A stretch of 59,055 nucleotides of DNA from Gymnopus androsaceus JB14 (GCA_009733575.1 ML769640.1:1-59055); one strand, 5' to 3'. Numbered from the stretch's first letter, positions 33,984 through 45,369 are shown. Numbers and translations are program-made. The notes: generated by a model not told the origin, from the sequence alone.

Positions 33984-34816
33984 ATGACCACTTGTCTTCC
34001 TAAACTCGTCGCTTTTGACTTAGAGTCAGTATGTCGCAGTGTCTACAGGCTCTACTTGCATTTGTGCTAATTCTTTTGTCAAGCTACACTCTCTGGGATC
34101 TGTGGATTGACACACACGTAACTGGACCTCCACAGAAAAAAGACACTATAAACGAATCGTTTATTCACATACGCATTCTTACCACGTTACGAGACATAAC
34201 GATTCAATATCTTTCTACTCCGATGTCCCTCAGATTCTTCATAGACTCCGAACAGCGCAAGTGACGATCGCTGCTGCATCGAGGACATCAGCTCCAACGC
34301 TGTAGGTCTGTCGTGCTAGTGTTTCCATTCAAGATACTGAAGACCCCTTATCAGGGCACCACGCTACTCCTCGTACCGCCGAAGGAAGGCAGTAATGAGG
34401 ATCCCATGAAGGCTATAAACTTTTCGATCAACTAGAGATCTATCCTGGTGCGTTTAGCTAGCTAGTGGCGATAGATCTGATTTACATATGCGATTTACAG
34501 GCTCAAAGCTTATACTATTCCATATTCTGAGATGGTGAGTCTTCCTCTTAGACTATCATGTTGGCGAAGCATTTATATTGGAATATGAAGCTGTTTTTCG
34601 ATGATGAGTATAGGAACAAAGAGGTAGAGGCATTAGGTGAGTAATCTGTATAATCAAGCGATATTCCACCCAGCTCATTCGTGATTTGCAGGAGTCACAT
34701 TTTGCCTTGCTCAAAATGGGATGGACGACCAGACTTTCGAAAAGGGCCTTGCAGAATGGAGAAAAAGACACCCAGTGGAAGTTACCGAGGATGCTGCAGG
34801 ATCGGCCTCAATGTAA
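33984..34816 (+). pseudogene. Magnesium-dependent phosphatase-1, copy B, broken
   Basis: The start MTTCLPKLVAFDL, the YTLWDLWIDTHVTG exon and the last exon are kept. Compared with copy A, about 24 bases around the second exon end and intron donor are gone (near 34159), the exon with the ARSALTLLL block has lost bases (near 34358), one T is missing in the aacttttcgatc run, and about 30 bases encoding HFKKLHEKTG are missing near 34515. The alignment with the intact copy shows these as losses here. Confidence 0.8.
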
Positions 34817-34928
34817 TCGATCGTTTCAACACTAGGCCGTTTTTATGCAAGTCCGATACACGTAGAGGTAGCGTGTTCCTCCTTATATTACAACCGAATA
34901 CACCTTGTTCGCATTACTCTACTCGAGA

Positions 34929-35779
34929 ATGAGCGTCGGACTTGTTCAGCATACGATACCTCAGCTAAAGGTTAAACCGGGTACCTATCGTCTAATCAAC
35001 ATACAGAGCAATACAGCGCTAGACCTTTCCGCCGGTGACGGGAGGAGCTTCAGCGGTACGTTCCTGTTGTCCCAAATTGCATCGTGCACCAACCTTCGTT
35101 TCTCAGGCTGGACCAAACACAATAATCTCAACCAACACTTCATCTTCACTCCTCTTGGCCACGGTGGCGGCTACGTTATCCAAAACGCATGGAACGGTAG
35201 CTTTGCAACGGTTGAAGACGGAATCTGCACCGGAGTTCCCGTGGTTGCAAGTGCGTTTCCAGCTACCTGGGTTTTGGAGGAATGTCCTCAATGGCTTCGT
35301 GGAGAGAGGACTACCAGCCGCGATGTTGATGGCTCTTATCGTTGTTTTCGAATTCGATGGCCCAACAGTCGATACGTGATTGATTTGGAAGGGTATGGGT
35401 GTGATAAGGACGGAACAAGGGTGGGTCTTTCCTGTAAAATCTTCGCAGTACTGATTCCGATACTGTAATGTAGATTCAATTAGCTCACGAGCAGAATCCA
35501 ATCCACCCATGCCAAGTCTGGCAGTTTGAGGAGGTACTTTGTACAAGTTCCTCCTCTGAGCGCATCGCCAATGCTACTCCCCTACTCAAGGATGCTGAGG
35601 ACGGCGACGACGAATTCTATGACGCGTCTGATGATGATGAATTCAGCCTCATACAACGCGTCCTTCCAAATGTCGAGGCGAATATTGGGTATATGGGTGA
35701 ATGTGATGAAAGGACGATCAGAACTACGACCACTACTTCTATAACGACGATGCATGCTGTTGAGAAAACTCGGATGTAG
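34929..35779 (+). CDS. Ricin-B-like (beta-trefoil) lectin, intact copy
   Basis: Three exons: 34929 to about 35054, about 35107-35420, and about 35474-35779. The protein of about 245 residues has GTYRLINIQSNTALDLSAGD (first trefoil repeat), WTKHNNLNQHFIFTPLGHGG, YVIQNAWNGSFATVEDG, RCFRIRWPNSRYVIDLEGYG, and the QxW-type end HPCQVWQFEEV. This spacing is typical of fungal ricin-B-like lectins, which bind glycans and in mushrooms often serve defence against animals. The C-terminal 80 residues are acidic (DAEDGDDEFYDASDDDEFS) and outside the fold. There is no signal peptide, so a cytosolic protein is likely, as in other fungal lectins. Sugar specificity and activity are not known. Confidence 0.75.
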
Positions 35780-35799
35780 AATGCATTTGTTACTGCTTG

Positions 35800-36065
35800 G
35801 ACGAAGGGACTCCGCAAAGAGCTCTGTGATGAACCAAGTCGTCGATAGGATCGAGGCTGGTAAGACGGCCTGTCTAAGAAAGGGATTTGAGGCGTTTGTC
35901 TGATATTTATCTATTAAACCTTTACATGTGATAAATGTCAAGTCAATATCCAGGAAACCAGTACTATTAGGACGAGATACATCACCGAAAATAGTTTTTA
36001 ATAGTTTTTAATCTGGGATAATAGTCCGCCGTTGGACGGTTTAGAACTAGCGCTAGCTTCCTAGC
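35800..36065 (-). pseudogene. 3' fragment of a GPI-anchored protein gene (copy of 41390-41650)
   Basis: gtcgtcgataggatcgag, the aggaaaccagta block and ccgccgttggacgg-ttagaact recur in the same order at 41415-41640, which is the downstream region and last codons of the GPI-anchored protein gene. The remainder of the gene is absent. The order lectin then GPI-gene end also occurs near 41355. Confidence 0.65.
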
Positions 36066-37323
36066 GTTAAGACTGATCTGCTGGTTATATCTTATCCGGC
36101 TTTTGTCGTGGTCTTAAAAACCATTTAAGCGTGGTAAGTATACAAGCTCAGCAAGTAAAAGCGATATGGAGCTCACAATTTTATATACAGCTGCGAATAA
36201 AGAACGCACAATTGTGGAAGAGCGCCTGGCGGCCTGGCGCAATCAGTGAATCACTAGCCGATCTCGGATCATCTGACCGTGACTTCGCTGTTTCTTCACT
36301 TTTATCATGTTATTCCCAAACGGTGTACGGTGCTGGGCAGCTGGGCCTGTGCCTTCCGAAGAACAGCTTAATTTATGGTGCCAGGATCAAGATGGATTCG
36401 ATGCCAAAATTCTTGCAGATCTAGGACCTTTCGACTACGTACACCAATTCATGAGGGAAACCCCCTACTAGAGCCAGACTTATTGGTTCCTCTACGATCC
36501 TAAGGGACAACCCTCAGTTCTTTTCATGTGTAGAGCCGTATTCACCAGTGTGGGTGTAAAGCCGCCAGATTTATCGTCGACTCCCACCACTTTCAAGACG
36601 ATGAAACTGTGCAAGAATGTCTCTCTCGAGAAACTTCCCTATATGAAGATACGATGGCCTGATTATAAATCATATACAGAAGCAAACCCAGATCCGAAAC
36701 AAAATTACAAAATAGACACACAGAATGCAAATATTAAGGGATTTTCTTGATTCTTCTTACGTTCACGGTTAAATATATGTAAGACAAACAGATTCTGAAT
36801 TTTCCAGATTTTTTAGATGGTGTCCAGCATGTCTGTAAAGAAATTTCTGCTCCTTTGTCCAAAAGCACTAAAAACCCCCATGCAAAACATATGGTCTGAG
36901 GCAATGCAATATAGGAAAGCTGCTGTTACTTTTATGGGAGCCTACTCTCCTATATTTATCATGATTTTTGAGCATATTCAAGTGCATATAACTGGGTTTT
37001 TCACTGTAACAGGCCCATCTTAACTAAAAAAAAAAGCTTTTTGGCCTATAGAGCCATGTTTATTTTTTAACAACATATTATGTAGATTTTTTCGGTTCAG
37101 ATATGATATATATGAGTCAGGACACACTCAAATACTTGTTACAAAAAAATTCCGGGATCAAGTGGTGCTCTGCAATAGTCTCCCATAGGCAGACTCGAAT
37201 ACAAATGACGATCCATATGGATGTATCTGTATAGAGTCTGCTAGTAGGCGCGCCGGCACTGCAGCTCAAGGAAAAGTCTTATGTAAATATAGGTCACTGC
37301 CACCGTCGGTCCGTTGGATCCTT
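36066..37323. other. Degenerate coding-like stretch, not identified
   Basis: Plus-strand pieces at about 36350-36475 (EEQLNLWCQDQDGFDAKILA and LGPFDYVHQFMRETPY) and 36480-36750 (WFLYDPKGQPSVLFMCRAVF) read like exons of one protein, separated by stops. A frame at 36817-37023 has no motif. The family was not recognised. Confidence 0.3.
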
Positions 37324-38160
37324 ATGGGCGCTCAATTGCATCTTTACTTTCTCATGTCATCGAACGTCGCATTCACGTCCATCGAGGGCGTAAATACTGT
37401 TAATTCTATCGTCAAGAAGCTTATACCTAAGTGGAAGGATGGTTTGCGCGAAATCCAGCTCTTTTGTATACTGACAATTCTCAATCTCGAAGACGTATTT
37501 GCTATCGAGGCCACTGGTGGTGGAAAGTCTGCGCTTTTTGGCATCCCAGTCCTGGTACACCTCGAGATCTCTCAGAATCCGAGCTTATATCCAAAGTTCA
37601 CTGTCCCAATTCGCTCAGATCCCATTGCAGTTGTAGTCACGCCAACGAAAGGTCTGGCTAGCAATATAGTGCGTGTTGTGTAGTTCCCGTTCTGTTCATT
37701 AACTGATTACTTCATTTTTAGGTCAAGCAGCTTAAAAAGGACTTTAATATCGACGCATTCGCCTATACTTCCAAAAATCTTTCTGCTAAACAAAAAGCTG
37801 GTGCCAATATTATCAAAGAAATCACATCATTTGCGTCGACCCGGAACACCTGCGTGAACGGGAGTGGTATCTGATCTCTAACGCCTCACTATTCCGTCAA
37901 AACCTCATCTTCGCATGCGCCGAAGAAGGTCATGTCATCAACGAATGGGGTCTTTCTTTCCGACCTTTATTTTGACATATAGGGTCTTTCTTCCGTAGCC
38001 GTTTCTCCTCTAACATCTCTGTCTTCTCGATGACTGCAACTATGCAGCCTGGTCCTCCGCTCATCTCTGTTTGCACGACTCTGGGATTCTCCGGTTCACG
38101 ATTTCATCTAATCCGCCGATCAAATGAACATCCCAATACGAAAAATGCAATATGCCAGAT
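37324..38160 (+). pseudogene. RecQ-type DNA helicase fragment
   Basis: Motif I reads EATGGGKSALFGIPVLVHLE, followed by VVVTPTKGLASNIV (motif Ia) and, after an intron at about 37675-37722, VKQLKKDFNIDAFAYTSKNL, then PEHLREREWYLISNASLFRQ, HVINEWGLSFRP, SVFSMTATMQPG (motif III, S-x-TAT) and GFSGSRFHLIRRSNEHPN. The order is that of the N-terminal half of basidiomycete RecQ-like helicases. The Walker B box, normally DEVH or similar, reads AEEGH; bases appear lost near 37830 and 37960, and the second RecA domain is missing. Such fragments are scattered in mushroom genomes. It ends within 70 bases of the next, oppositely oriented fragment. Confidence 0.7.
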
Positions 38161-38227
38161 ACCCCTCTGTATTGCCATGTAACCATTGGCGTACTGGTTT
38201 CTACAAAGAACAAAAGATGCGATAGCA

Positions 38228-39499
38228 CTAGTTTGGATCTGTTAGACTAGAGTAAGTATAAAGCATCAATAAGCTCAAGAAAAGACCTACGATTGAGGGA
38301 TTTCGACGTTTCCGAACAATAAGCTCACCATTCTTCTTAGGTGCAGCCATACATTCCGTAAGATACCAGACTAGTGGTGCGCGCGCTTTGAAAAGCTTTG
38401 CACGATCGGAAAACCTAAAGGACATCAAGTCCTCCTTGGTTACCACTCGAATACCTTTGGCCTTGCTACGGTCATTAGCAGCAGCCGCCAGACGTACAGG
38501 AACCTGAGCTGAAAGTGAATCGGGCACCGGAGGATCATGTGTGAGGTCTCGCATTGACTTTTCAACATGTTTTCCAACCAACTGAGTTGCCCAAGTAGAG
38601 ACTGAAGGACGAGCATAGTTGATATCTTTGGGAGGCATTGATGGGTGAAAGAAAAGTGAAGACTGAACCTCCTTCTGCGACGATTTGTATGAGGGGTAAC
38701 TTTAACGATGCCCATAAATCTTCTCGACAATCTCGACTGGTTTGACTTTCGTGCGACCTTGCAAAAAAGCTTTCAAAGTTCGACGATGGCGGTCACCAAA
38801 TGATGCAGAAGTATCTCGGGGAATTTGTTGGATATAGGTGGTGAAGAATTTGGCAACTGAAGGATAGTTCAGTTCATCAACAATGAATTCAATTGCCTTT
38901 TCAAGGCGCTCGGAATCTGACATCTTAGATGGATGGACAGGTGGACGTGAATGAGAAAAAGTCGGATTGGCATATGACATCCACAATTGATGTTCAAGGC
39001 CCACAGCCGATGGTTCTAGAGATTCAGAATTTTGCAAGGAAGTATGACCAAATTCAGTAGCGGAATGAGGGCTGGGGAAAGTATCGGAAGCTCTGGAATG
39101 AGAACCCATTGTTCTCATGTCAGAAATAGTTGAAATGGATGGAGTGACCGGACTCGGTAGGAACGCCGATGGCATTAAGGGTGTAGGAGGATTTCTCGGT
39201 GCAGTAGACATGTATTGTGATGCATTAGAGGGCGTCGAAGGGATGGTCGGAATGGATAAAGCAAGATTTTTTGTGACACGACGACCAGGCTTGCGAGGAG
39301 GAGGCATCAGCTCTTCTGAGCGCAAAGTTGGGTGCCGAAATCCATGTTCCACCCCATGAGCTCCTTCTACAGCTATTTCTTCTCTTCTCAGAGGATCCTG
39401 GCACTGAGATGCATTCGATGGTTGAACTATTAGGTGTATAGGTGTTTCTGGCGCAATTGCTGGTGATTTCCGGAGACTTTCTCGGGCAAATCCATCCAT
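38228..39499 (-). pseudogene. N-terminal part of a DUF6589-like protein gene
   Basis: Exon 39499-38702 encodes a Ser/Pro-rich leader, then LEKAIEFIVDELNYPSVAKF, RHRRTLKAFLQGRTKVKPVE and IVEKIYGHR. The next exon (from about 38660) has INYARPSVSTWATQLVGKHV, then KARAPLVWYLTECMAAPKKN and VRKRRNPSI. This series is familiar from the N-terminal half of basidiomycete proteins that carry DUF6589 further on; that C-terminal domain is absent here, because the sequence runs into the RecQ fragment. The frame across the intron near 38650-38700 is not fully consistent. Assignment rests on recall of the family pattern. Confidence 0.45.
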
Positions 39500-40319
39500 C
39501 GTGAATTAGACAGGTCAAAAACGAAGTTTCAATTGATTTGGCGCGAATACAAGTGCAGGAGCGCGAGATAACGAGCAGGTACACGGCAGTAAATTGGTAC
39601 GCGTCGGTGGCGATGCACCAATCTTATATAATCGAAATCTTTGAGCTGCATTGCCCCCGTGGGAACTAGCAGACTCTATATACACACATCCGCAAGGATC
39701 GTCAGTGTATAACGAGACGCTTAGAGGAGACTAGCTCTGCAAGGGAAAATATCACATATTTCGCTTCTGGGTCTGTTTCGCTTCCGGGTTTGCTTCTGTA
39801 CGTATGTTGTTTAGCATCTCATTCTTGCTCCCTCTGAAATTTACATTTTCTAGTCCCTCCTCGGCTACGGAAAGCTTTTGAAGAAGAGAAGGAAAAGCCT
39901 GAGAAGAAAAAGCTCGAGAAGAGTACTAGGGAGGCAGCCTCTTACTCTGAATCCTGTGGGTAGAGGCAAGTGTCGGTCATGTTTGAATCGCTCTCCTTGG
40001 TTGACATTCACAAGCTCCACCATTTTTGACGTCTTTTTAAATTATTGATTTCAACCTGGAATAAGGATTTGTACATCACGAAATTTAACGGTCCTAAAAC
40101 TCATTTGAGACTGTAGAAACGATCGACGTTTATTAGATCAATTTCAGCGCTTAGAACCACACAACAACCCATTATGATAACAGATTTTCCACGAAGCCAA
40201 GAAAGAACCATTACTAGTCTGCTCCACCTAGGCTTCCCGTGAGGGATACTATGCTCTCTTACGCAGACCGTGACGAGGCAGTTCCTGGTCGAGGAGCCCA
40301 GGAGAGGCGCGTCGTAGCA
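39500..40319. other. Intergenic, no supported gene
   Basis: 39683-39720 (acacatccgcaaggatcgtc and following) resembles 33232-33270, just after the NLR gene, so it may be another duplication edge. Nothing else was recognised. Confidence 0.4.
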
Positions 40320-40810
40320 ACGTGAGTGATTCTGCTCTGGCTGCGACCATGAACAGCATCAGTGACACCGCTGACGCTCTCCGTTTTCGGTGGCGTTTCT
40401 TCTCGACAGTAGGGTTGGCCGTAGCCGCAGAATCTTCAAGTTTCGCCGTTGCTCTGCCCCGTTTCCTCGGTGAACGGGAGCCCCAGAGACAATGGTGCTT
40501 GCCACACCGGATACTCTGGAACCGGCGTTCAGAACTTGGACCATAAACCTTCCATCCTGCCTCGGTTGCGCTTGGGAATCGAACCTCTCGACCGAAAAGC
40601 TAGCAAGGGCGGTTGTGGTTGCGGGGACACGGTTTTTTCCTTGAGATCATTCTGGAAAGACGACCCATCTGGGACACGTCTTTGCCCGCTTGTTTCAGCT
40701 CTTCGAGGTTGAGAACTGCTGCCGGAAGTTAGTCGGGAGGAACACTCGTTTCGGAAAACCCAAAAAGAACCCGAAACACGATGAATTTTTGAACCATGCT
40801 GCACCATAAA
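40320..40810 (-). other. Unidentified coding-like stretch
   Basis: Higher GC content and long open frames on both strands, for example minus 40807-40529 (92 codons) and 40544-40359. The minus strand gives Arg/Ser-rich peptides (RNECSSRLTSGSSSQPRRAE). No motif decides the strand, and the gene is not recognised. Confidence 0.25.
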
Positions 40811-41535
40811 ACACTGTCAACTGCTCAATTTGAGAGCAAGAAGCATCGACGAAATAGCCGTCGTCTTGAGTGACGAGAGCTCTCTTCAGTCAAACAATCG
40901 AGACATCCTCATACAGCTCGATGCATCTCAATGCAGCTGATGGAACCTTCCTGAAGTGCGTAAGTAGCGTAGACCTACTTTCCAACCCATTGGAACCCAG
41001 GGAAGAATACCAATTGTGAGCTTGATAATACTCATCCAATTTTGGTTCTCCTTGTGAGAATCCACGATCATCATGGAACATGGACATTCTTTCAATGTAG
41101 AGTCCCCATAATGTAAGAGGACTTTCAAAGTAGCTGTCAAGAAAAAGAGTCAGATAAGACGCTGTATAACGATGCCTAAATCAGACGGAGAAGAGGTAGA
41201 ACACGGTACCTTCCTCAATCATTACCACATCTGATTCAAAAGAACTTGACCTGTCTCCGACTTGTCAAATTCTGGTGGTAGAAGTAGAAACCGTGAAATG
41301 TACTTTCGCTGGCTCTTTGGATCGTCGAATGACCCGGTGTCGGAGCACCAGCCTGCTGTTGCGAAAAGTAGAATACCGCTTGGTCGAAGGGACTCTACCA
41401 AGAGCCCTGTGATGAACGAAGTCGTCGATAGGATCGAGACGACGCGTTGTCCGTCTAGGAATGGGATTTGAGGCATTTGTTCAATAATTAAAGCCTTTAC
41501 TGATATGAGATAAACGTAAGGGTCAATAATGAACA
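40811..41535 (-). other. Flank with another lectin/GPI-gene duplication edge
   Basis: From about 41355 (gcctgctgttgcgaaaa) to 41535 the sequence resembles 35755-35945, the end of lectin copy B and beyond. Frames at 40890-41140 and 41222-41536 have no recognisable domain. This appears to be a third, end-only copy of the lectin neighbourhood. Confidence 0.45.
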
Positions 41536-42374
41536 TTACATGATCCAGGAAACCAGTATGATTGGAACGAGATACATCATCGAAACCAGTCCCTTCTGCT
41601 TCTGGGATAATACTCCGCCGTTGGACGGCTTAGAACTGGCACTAGCTCCCGCTGTGCTACTGCTAACCAAGGCTTGCACTGGCTGGGTTATGGTAGTTGC
41701 AACCACAGTAGCGGAATACTCGTCCGAGTGTTGTAATGTTGTCGTTGCTTCCGGTAAAATGTCCAACTCTGAGCATCCTCCGACAGTAGCCTCAGGGTTG
41801 GCGAAAGAGCAGGTCAAGTATTCGCCTTGAACCGTGACAGAGAGTGTTCCTCCGGTAAAATACTGTGATCCAGAAATATAATATCCAGAGGCATTTTCGA
41901 CAATTGTGTCTATAGGCGAAATGGTCGGCATCGGAGCATGTAACTCCTTAATCAATCACACTTCGTCAAAATACTCACCAATCTCCGTCATGACCACCCC
42001 TGGAACTAGCGTATCAGCAACTATCTCCCCGTTCGTGGTGGTAGTGAATGCTGCCTCGCTAACGACTATCTCTCTTGAATAAGTCGTCTCGCTGACGCTG
42101 TTCCCATTTGAATCCGTCTCGGAGCTAATCCCAACGAGAGCGATGGTGGTAAAATCTTGCTCGGAGCCAGAGATGCTGGAGTCGACGCTACCGAAATCAA
42201 GGGCAACTGTCGCGAGAACGGCGGTTGTGACTAGGTTGTAAGGTTGGAAAGTGTATATACAGCTGATTTGGGAGAAGACGCACCGGTTTGTTGTGGGTAT
42301 GCCCAAACGAAAAAATTGCAGGAAGAAAGAAGAAGAAGGTAATGAATGAGTGTGTGGTGTTGAAGGAGCGTCAT
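41536..42374 (-). CDS. Secreted GPI-anchored Ser/Thr-rich protein of unknown function
   Basis: Three exons: 42374 to about 42284, about 42232-41983, and about 41943-41536. The start MTLLQHHTLIHYLLLLSSCN is a signal peptide (hydrophobic core YLLLLSSCNFFVWA). The body is rich in Thr, Val and Ser (TTAVLATVALDFGSVDSSIS, EYSATVVATTITQPVQALVS). The C-terminus ends SMMYLVPIILVSWIM after a Ser/Gly/Ala-rich stretch (TAGASASSKPSNGG), the arrangement of a GPI-anchor signal. Two Cys residues occur (LTCSF and GGCSEL). This points to a cell-wall or plasma-membrane surface protein. No enzymatic domain was seen. Its 3' end has a duplicate at 35800-36065. Confidence 0.7.
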
Positions 42375-42772
42375 GACTGTTGGTGCCTTTACCTTTGTTT
42401 TTACCTCCCCCTCTTTATATGTCGAGGACAAGAGATCAATATCAGCTGCCACCACAAGGAGCATATAAGGGATGCGAAGCCGCCGGAGCGCCTAACAAAT
42501 TGGAGAAATCTGAATCCAATAGCCTCGATAACAGTGAATGTTGGCCCTGTATTGAACAGTTACCAGGGAATATAAGTTGATAATTATAAGACACTGGCTG
42601 TGACTACTGGGAAGAAAGAAGCTTTTATTACAAGTCGCTGAACGTCACCAGAGAAAATGACTGGGGGGGATGGCCGCAAGCGGCGAAAGGCCGAACCTTT
42701 TGGGATCAGAGAGCATCGATTTCTTCGATGGATTAAGTATAAGTGACATATAATAATTTAATAAACTAGTAC
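42375..42772. other. Intergenic, no gene seen
   Basis: Upstream region of the GPI-anchored protein gene and the end of the next minus-strand gene. The G run and palindromic ggccgcaagcggcgaaaggcc near 42670 are the only notable features. Confidence 0.4.
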
Positions 42773-43445
42773 TTATGCTGAAAATGATGACAATGCCGCA
42801 AGTTCGCTACCAAAACTTGAGCATTCAAAACCAAATATGGAAGCATTGTTTCCAGCATTATGAGCCTCCTCAACAATATTGACCTTTTTAGCCCATGATA
42901 AAATGTCAAGCTCTCCGGTGTCATAATCAAGCATTGGATCAACAGCAGGTAGAGGAATGGGTACATGCTCAGATTTGTCAAAAGTCTTTTGCCTCTTGTG
43001 CGGGACATGTTTAGACTTCTGTGAAGATGCTCAAATTTGCGTAGCTTTAAAGCCTTTGCAGAAGAGAGAAACTGCTCTGGAAACGTCACCATGCACTACA
43101 GCAGCATCAGCAGCATTTTCACAATGAACAAGGCAACTGGAGGTACATGAGTGAAGGGAAAACAAACATAGGTTAGTGGCGAACTTGCACAACCATTGCA
43201 GATAAGATTGTGATATACCATTTATAGAAGGGCAGTACTAGCAGAAAAAGGAAATCGGTCGTCCCAATATGGATCCCGTGGGAAAAGTCTGGAAATAACA
43301 CGCACTTGACATTCTTGTAAGGAGCCAAACCTAAAGGTTCGGCAATAACCAGAACTGAATTGTCATGCCCCAGACAACAGTTGCCGATAGTATTAAGATG
43401 ATCAGAGTGGTCTTGCGTTTGTGTGAGGAGAGAACAAGCGCCCAC
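42773..43445 (-). CDS. Partial gene of unknown function
   Basis: The minus-strand exon 43022-42773 encodes KSKHVPHKRQKTFDKSEHVP, then IPLPAVDPMLDYDTGELDIL, SWAKKVNIVEEAHNAGNNAS and IFGFECSSFGSELAALSS, ending at a stop. Upstream, 43445-43217 encodes GNCCLGHDNSVLVIAEPLGL and APYKNVKCVLFPDFSHGIHI. Both look like real protein sequence and may belong to one gene, but the connecting exons are unclear and the family was not recognised. Confidence 0.35.
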
Positions 43446-43496
43446 AATTAATTCTTTCGGGTTACCGCTTCATAACCGCCGGTTTCTTTCGAACTT

Positions 43497-44421
43497 ATGT
43501 TTGACTTCAATCATACTCTTTCAACACAAGAACCCGCAGACGAAGATATAATAGACGACGAGAATATATGGTCACCCCTCCAACTCAGTTCCCTGCAAGG
43601 CAACCTTGCAGTAGTCTCGGAACTTCTCTCCCAAAACGCTGACCCTAACGAACCTCCCAAGGGTTGGTATGGAAAAACAGCCTTACAGGCTGCTTCTGTA
43701 GAAGGACACCTACCCATAGTTGAGAAGCTCATTGCCTCCGGTGCTGCAGTTGACGCTTCCGGGGGTAACAACGGTGGTCGAAATGCGCTCACGTTAGCAT
43801 CTGGCACAAGGCATCTTGATATCGTCAATCGACTTATAGCAGCGGGTGCGGATGTAAACCAACCTGCGAGTCGGTACAGCGGAAGAACCGCCCTGCAGGC
43901 TGCAGCTGGGGGAGGATATCTATCCATCGTGACAACGCTGTTGGACCAGGATGCAGATATCAATGCCTTGCCCGCTCATAATCATGGGCGTACAGCATTG
44001 CAGGCTGCAGTGGAGGGTGGACATATAGAGATTGTCGAGCTGTTGCTTGACAAAGCCGCGGACGTGAATGCGGGAGTTATGAAGTATAAGGGACTGACAG
44101 CTTTGCAGGCTGCCGCTTCGATAGGTCATCTTGGATTGGTGAAACGACTTTTGGCTGCTGGTGCTCAAAGTTAATGCTGAGGGTAGCCACTATAACGGCT
44201 GTACGGCATTGTACACAGCTGCCGAAGGAGGTCATCTCAAAATTGTGGAAACTTTGCTCGATGCGGGCGCTGATGTTCATATGGTTTCTGGAAACAAACT
44301 TCGAACTCCTCTTCAAGCTGCGATGCTCATGGGACATTCGGAGGTTGTAGATCTTTTGAACAAAACTGAACTGGAGTCTATTGACAGCTGTGTACCAAGC
44401 TCTGCCAGTGAAGTAATATAG
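43497..44421 (+). CDS. Ankyrin-repeat protein, one frame break
   Basis: About eight ankyrin repeats of about 35-36 residues, with the consensus TALQAAxxGGHLxIVxxLLxxGADVN (for example RTALQAAVEGGHIEIVELLL). The frame starting at 43497 ends with LLAAGAQS and a stop at 44174. One base later the sequence continues as KVNAEGSHYNGCTALYTAAE and runs to 44421 (SSASEVI), so one extra base near 44163-44172 separates two halves of one protein of about 308 residues. Ankyrin repeats mediate protein binding. There is no intron and no other domain; the N-terminus is acidic (EPADEDIIDDENIW). Whether the break is real or an assembly indel cannot be told here. Confidence 0.85.
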
Positions 44422-45369
44422 CAAGTATATTTTGTACATAAGTACTTATTGAAATGTTCGTTAACGTTCTGTAAAAAGGTGCTGATTATTGTTATCGATC
44501 ATGTCACACACTCTCTGCTCACAAAATTCCTTGATACTGCATAGTGCATACCTTGTTGAAGATGATAGGGCTACATTAGGTTATGGATGGTCCTGGCGAT
44601 AGACTTCACTTGCGAATCTCCATCCTTCAGCCGCCTTTGATGCATTTAACACGAAACCTTTAAATCACAGCATGTGTAACATGTTCAGACATAGATTGAA
44701 ATGGTCTGAATATGTGTATGTTACAACAAGCCTGTATAAGAACGAATAGGGTGGTGATCATAATGACCAATAACATAGAGTGAAACTACTCCACCCCTGG
44801 ACCCAACCACTCAGGAAACTGCTTCAACAAGTCCTCATTAGTAACCAGCAATTGCGGACATGTGAGCTGCTTCAACAATGAGTTCACCACACCAAGCACC
44901 TCTGAGATCCATCCATCCAATACTCCCACATGGAGTGGGGAGTATAAACACGACCAGCTGAAGCGCGAAAGCATGCAAGGTTATTGCCTTTTAGTAATGT
45001 TTGCGCATTATACACTCCGCTAGTAAGGATTCCCAATGTCGAGTGGGGTGAATGTGTTGACCGTGCCGAGTATTGCAACCGATAGAGAGTAGGTCAAGGT
45101 TGGCGAGCCTGATGCCACTGAGTTCGAGAAGAAACTGTAAGCAGCGTTTACTCGTAACCAACAGCGATTTTGTACCAGTTGTCTGGGGATGCGTTCATTT
45201 CCGGGGATCTAAGTAGAAGATCGAAAGTAATAGTCAATATCGATGGGCTCAAGTTATGTGCGAATGGCACTAGCTCTGATCAAAGAAAGGCAAGAATACA
45301 CACATAATTTAAATCATCATTCCGGGCCCGTAATCGAAAAAAAACGACTTGAGAACATCACCATCCTTC
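44422..45369 (-). other. Remnant of an ankyrin-like gene, mostly non-coding
   Basis: Two minus-strand frames (45078-44884 and 44974-44786) encode SPLHVGVLDGWISEVLGVVN, NSLLKQLTCPQLLVTNEDLL and KQFPEWLGPGVE, which could be a worn ankyrin pair. Similar words repeat about 90 bases apart (gtatta-actccgctagtaagg and actcccacatggagtgggg). No full gene. Confidence 0.3.

Larger units (their letters stand above)
33290..35780 (+). repeat. Segmental duplication, copy B (phosphatase plus lectin)
   Basis: Direct repeat of segment A at a distance of about 11.7 kb. It lacks the foreign insert of copy A but carries deletions in the phosphatase gene. Its right flank (35800-36065) matches 41390-41650, not the flank of copy A. 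Confidence 0.85.

Noticed and set aside
36817..37023. 68-codon frame with hydrophobic end (FIMIFEHIQVHITGFFTVTG)
   Set aside because: No signal for a real start or partner exons, and no family recognised.
40322..40712. Plus-strand gene with Arg/Ala-rich product
   Set aside because: Both strands are open because of GC composition; no motif favours this strand.
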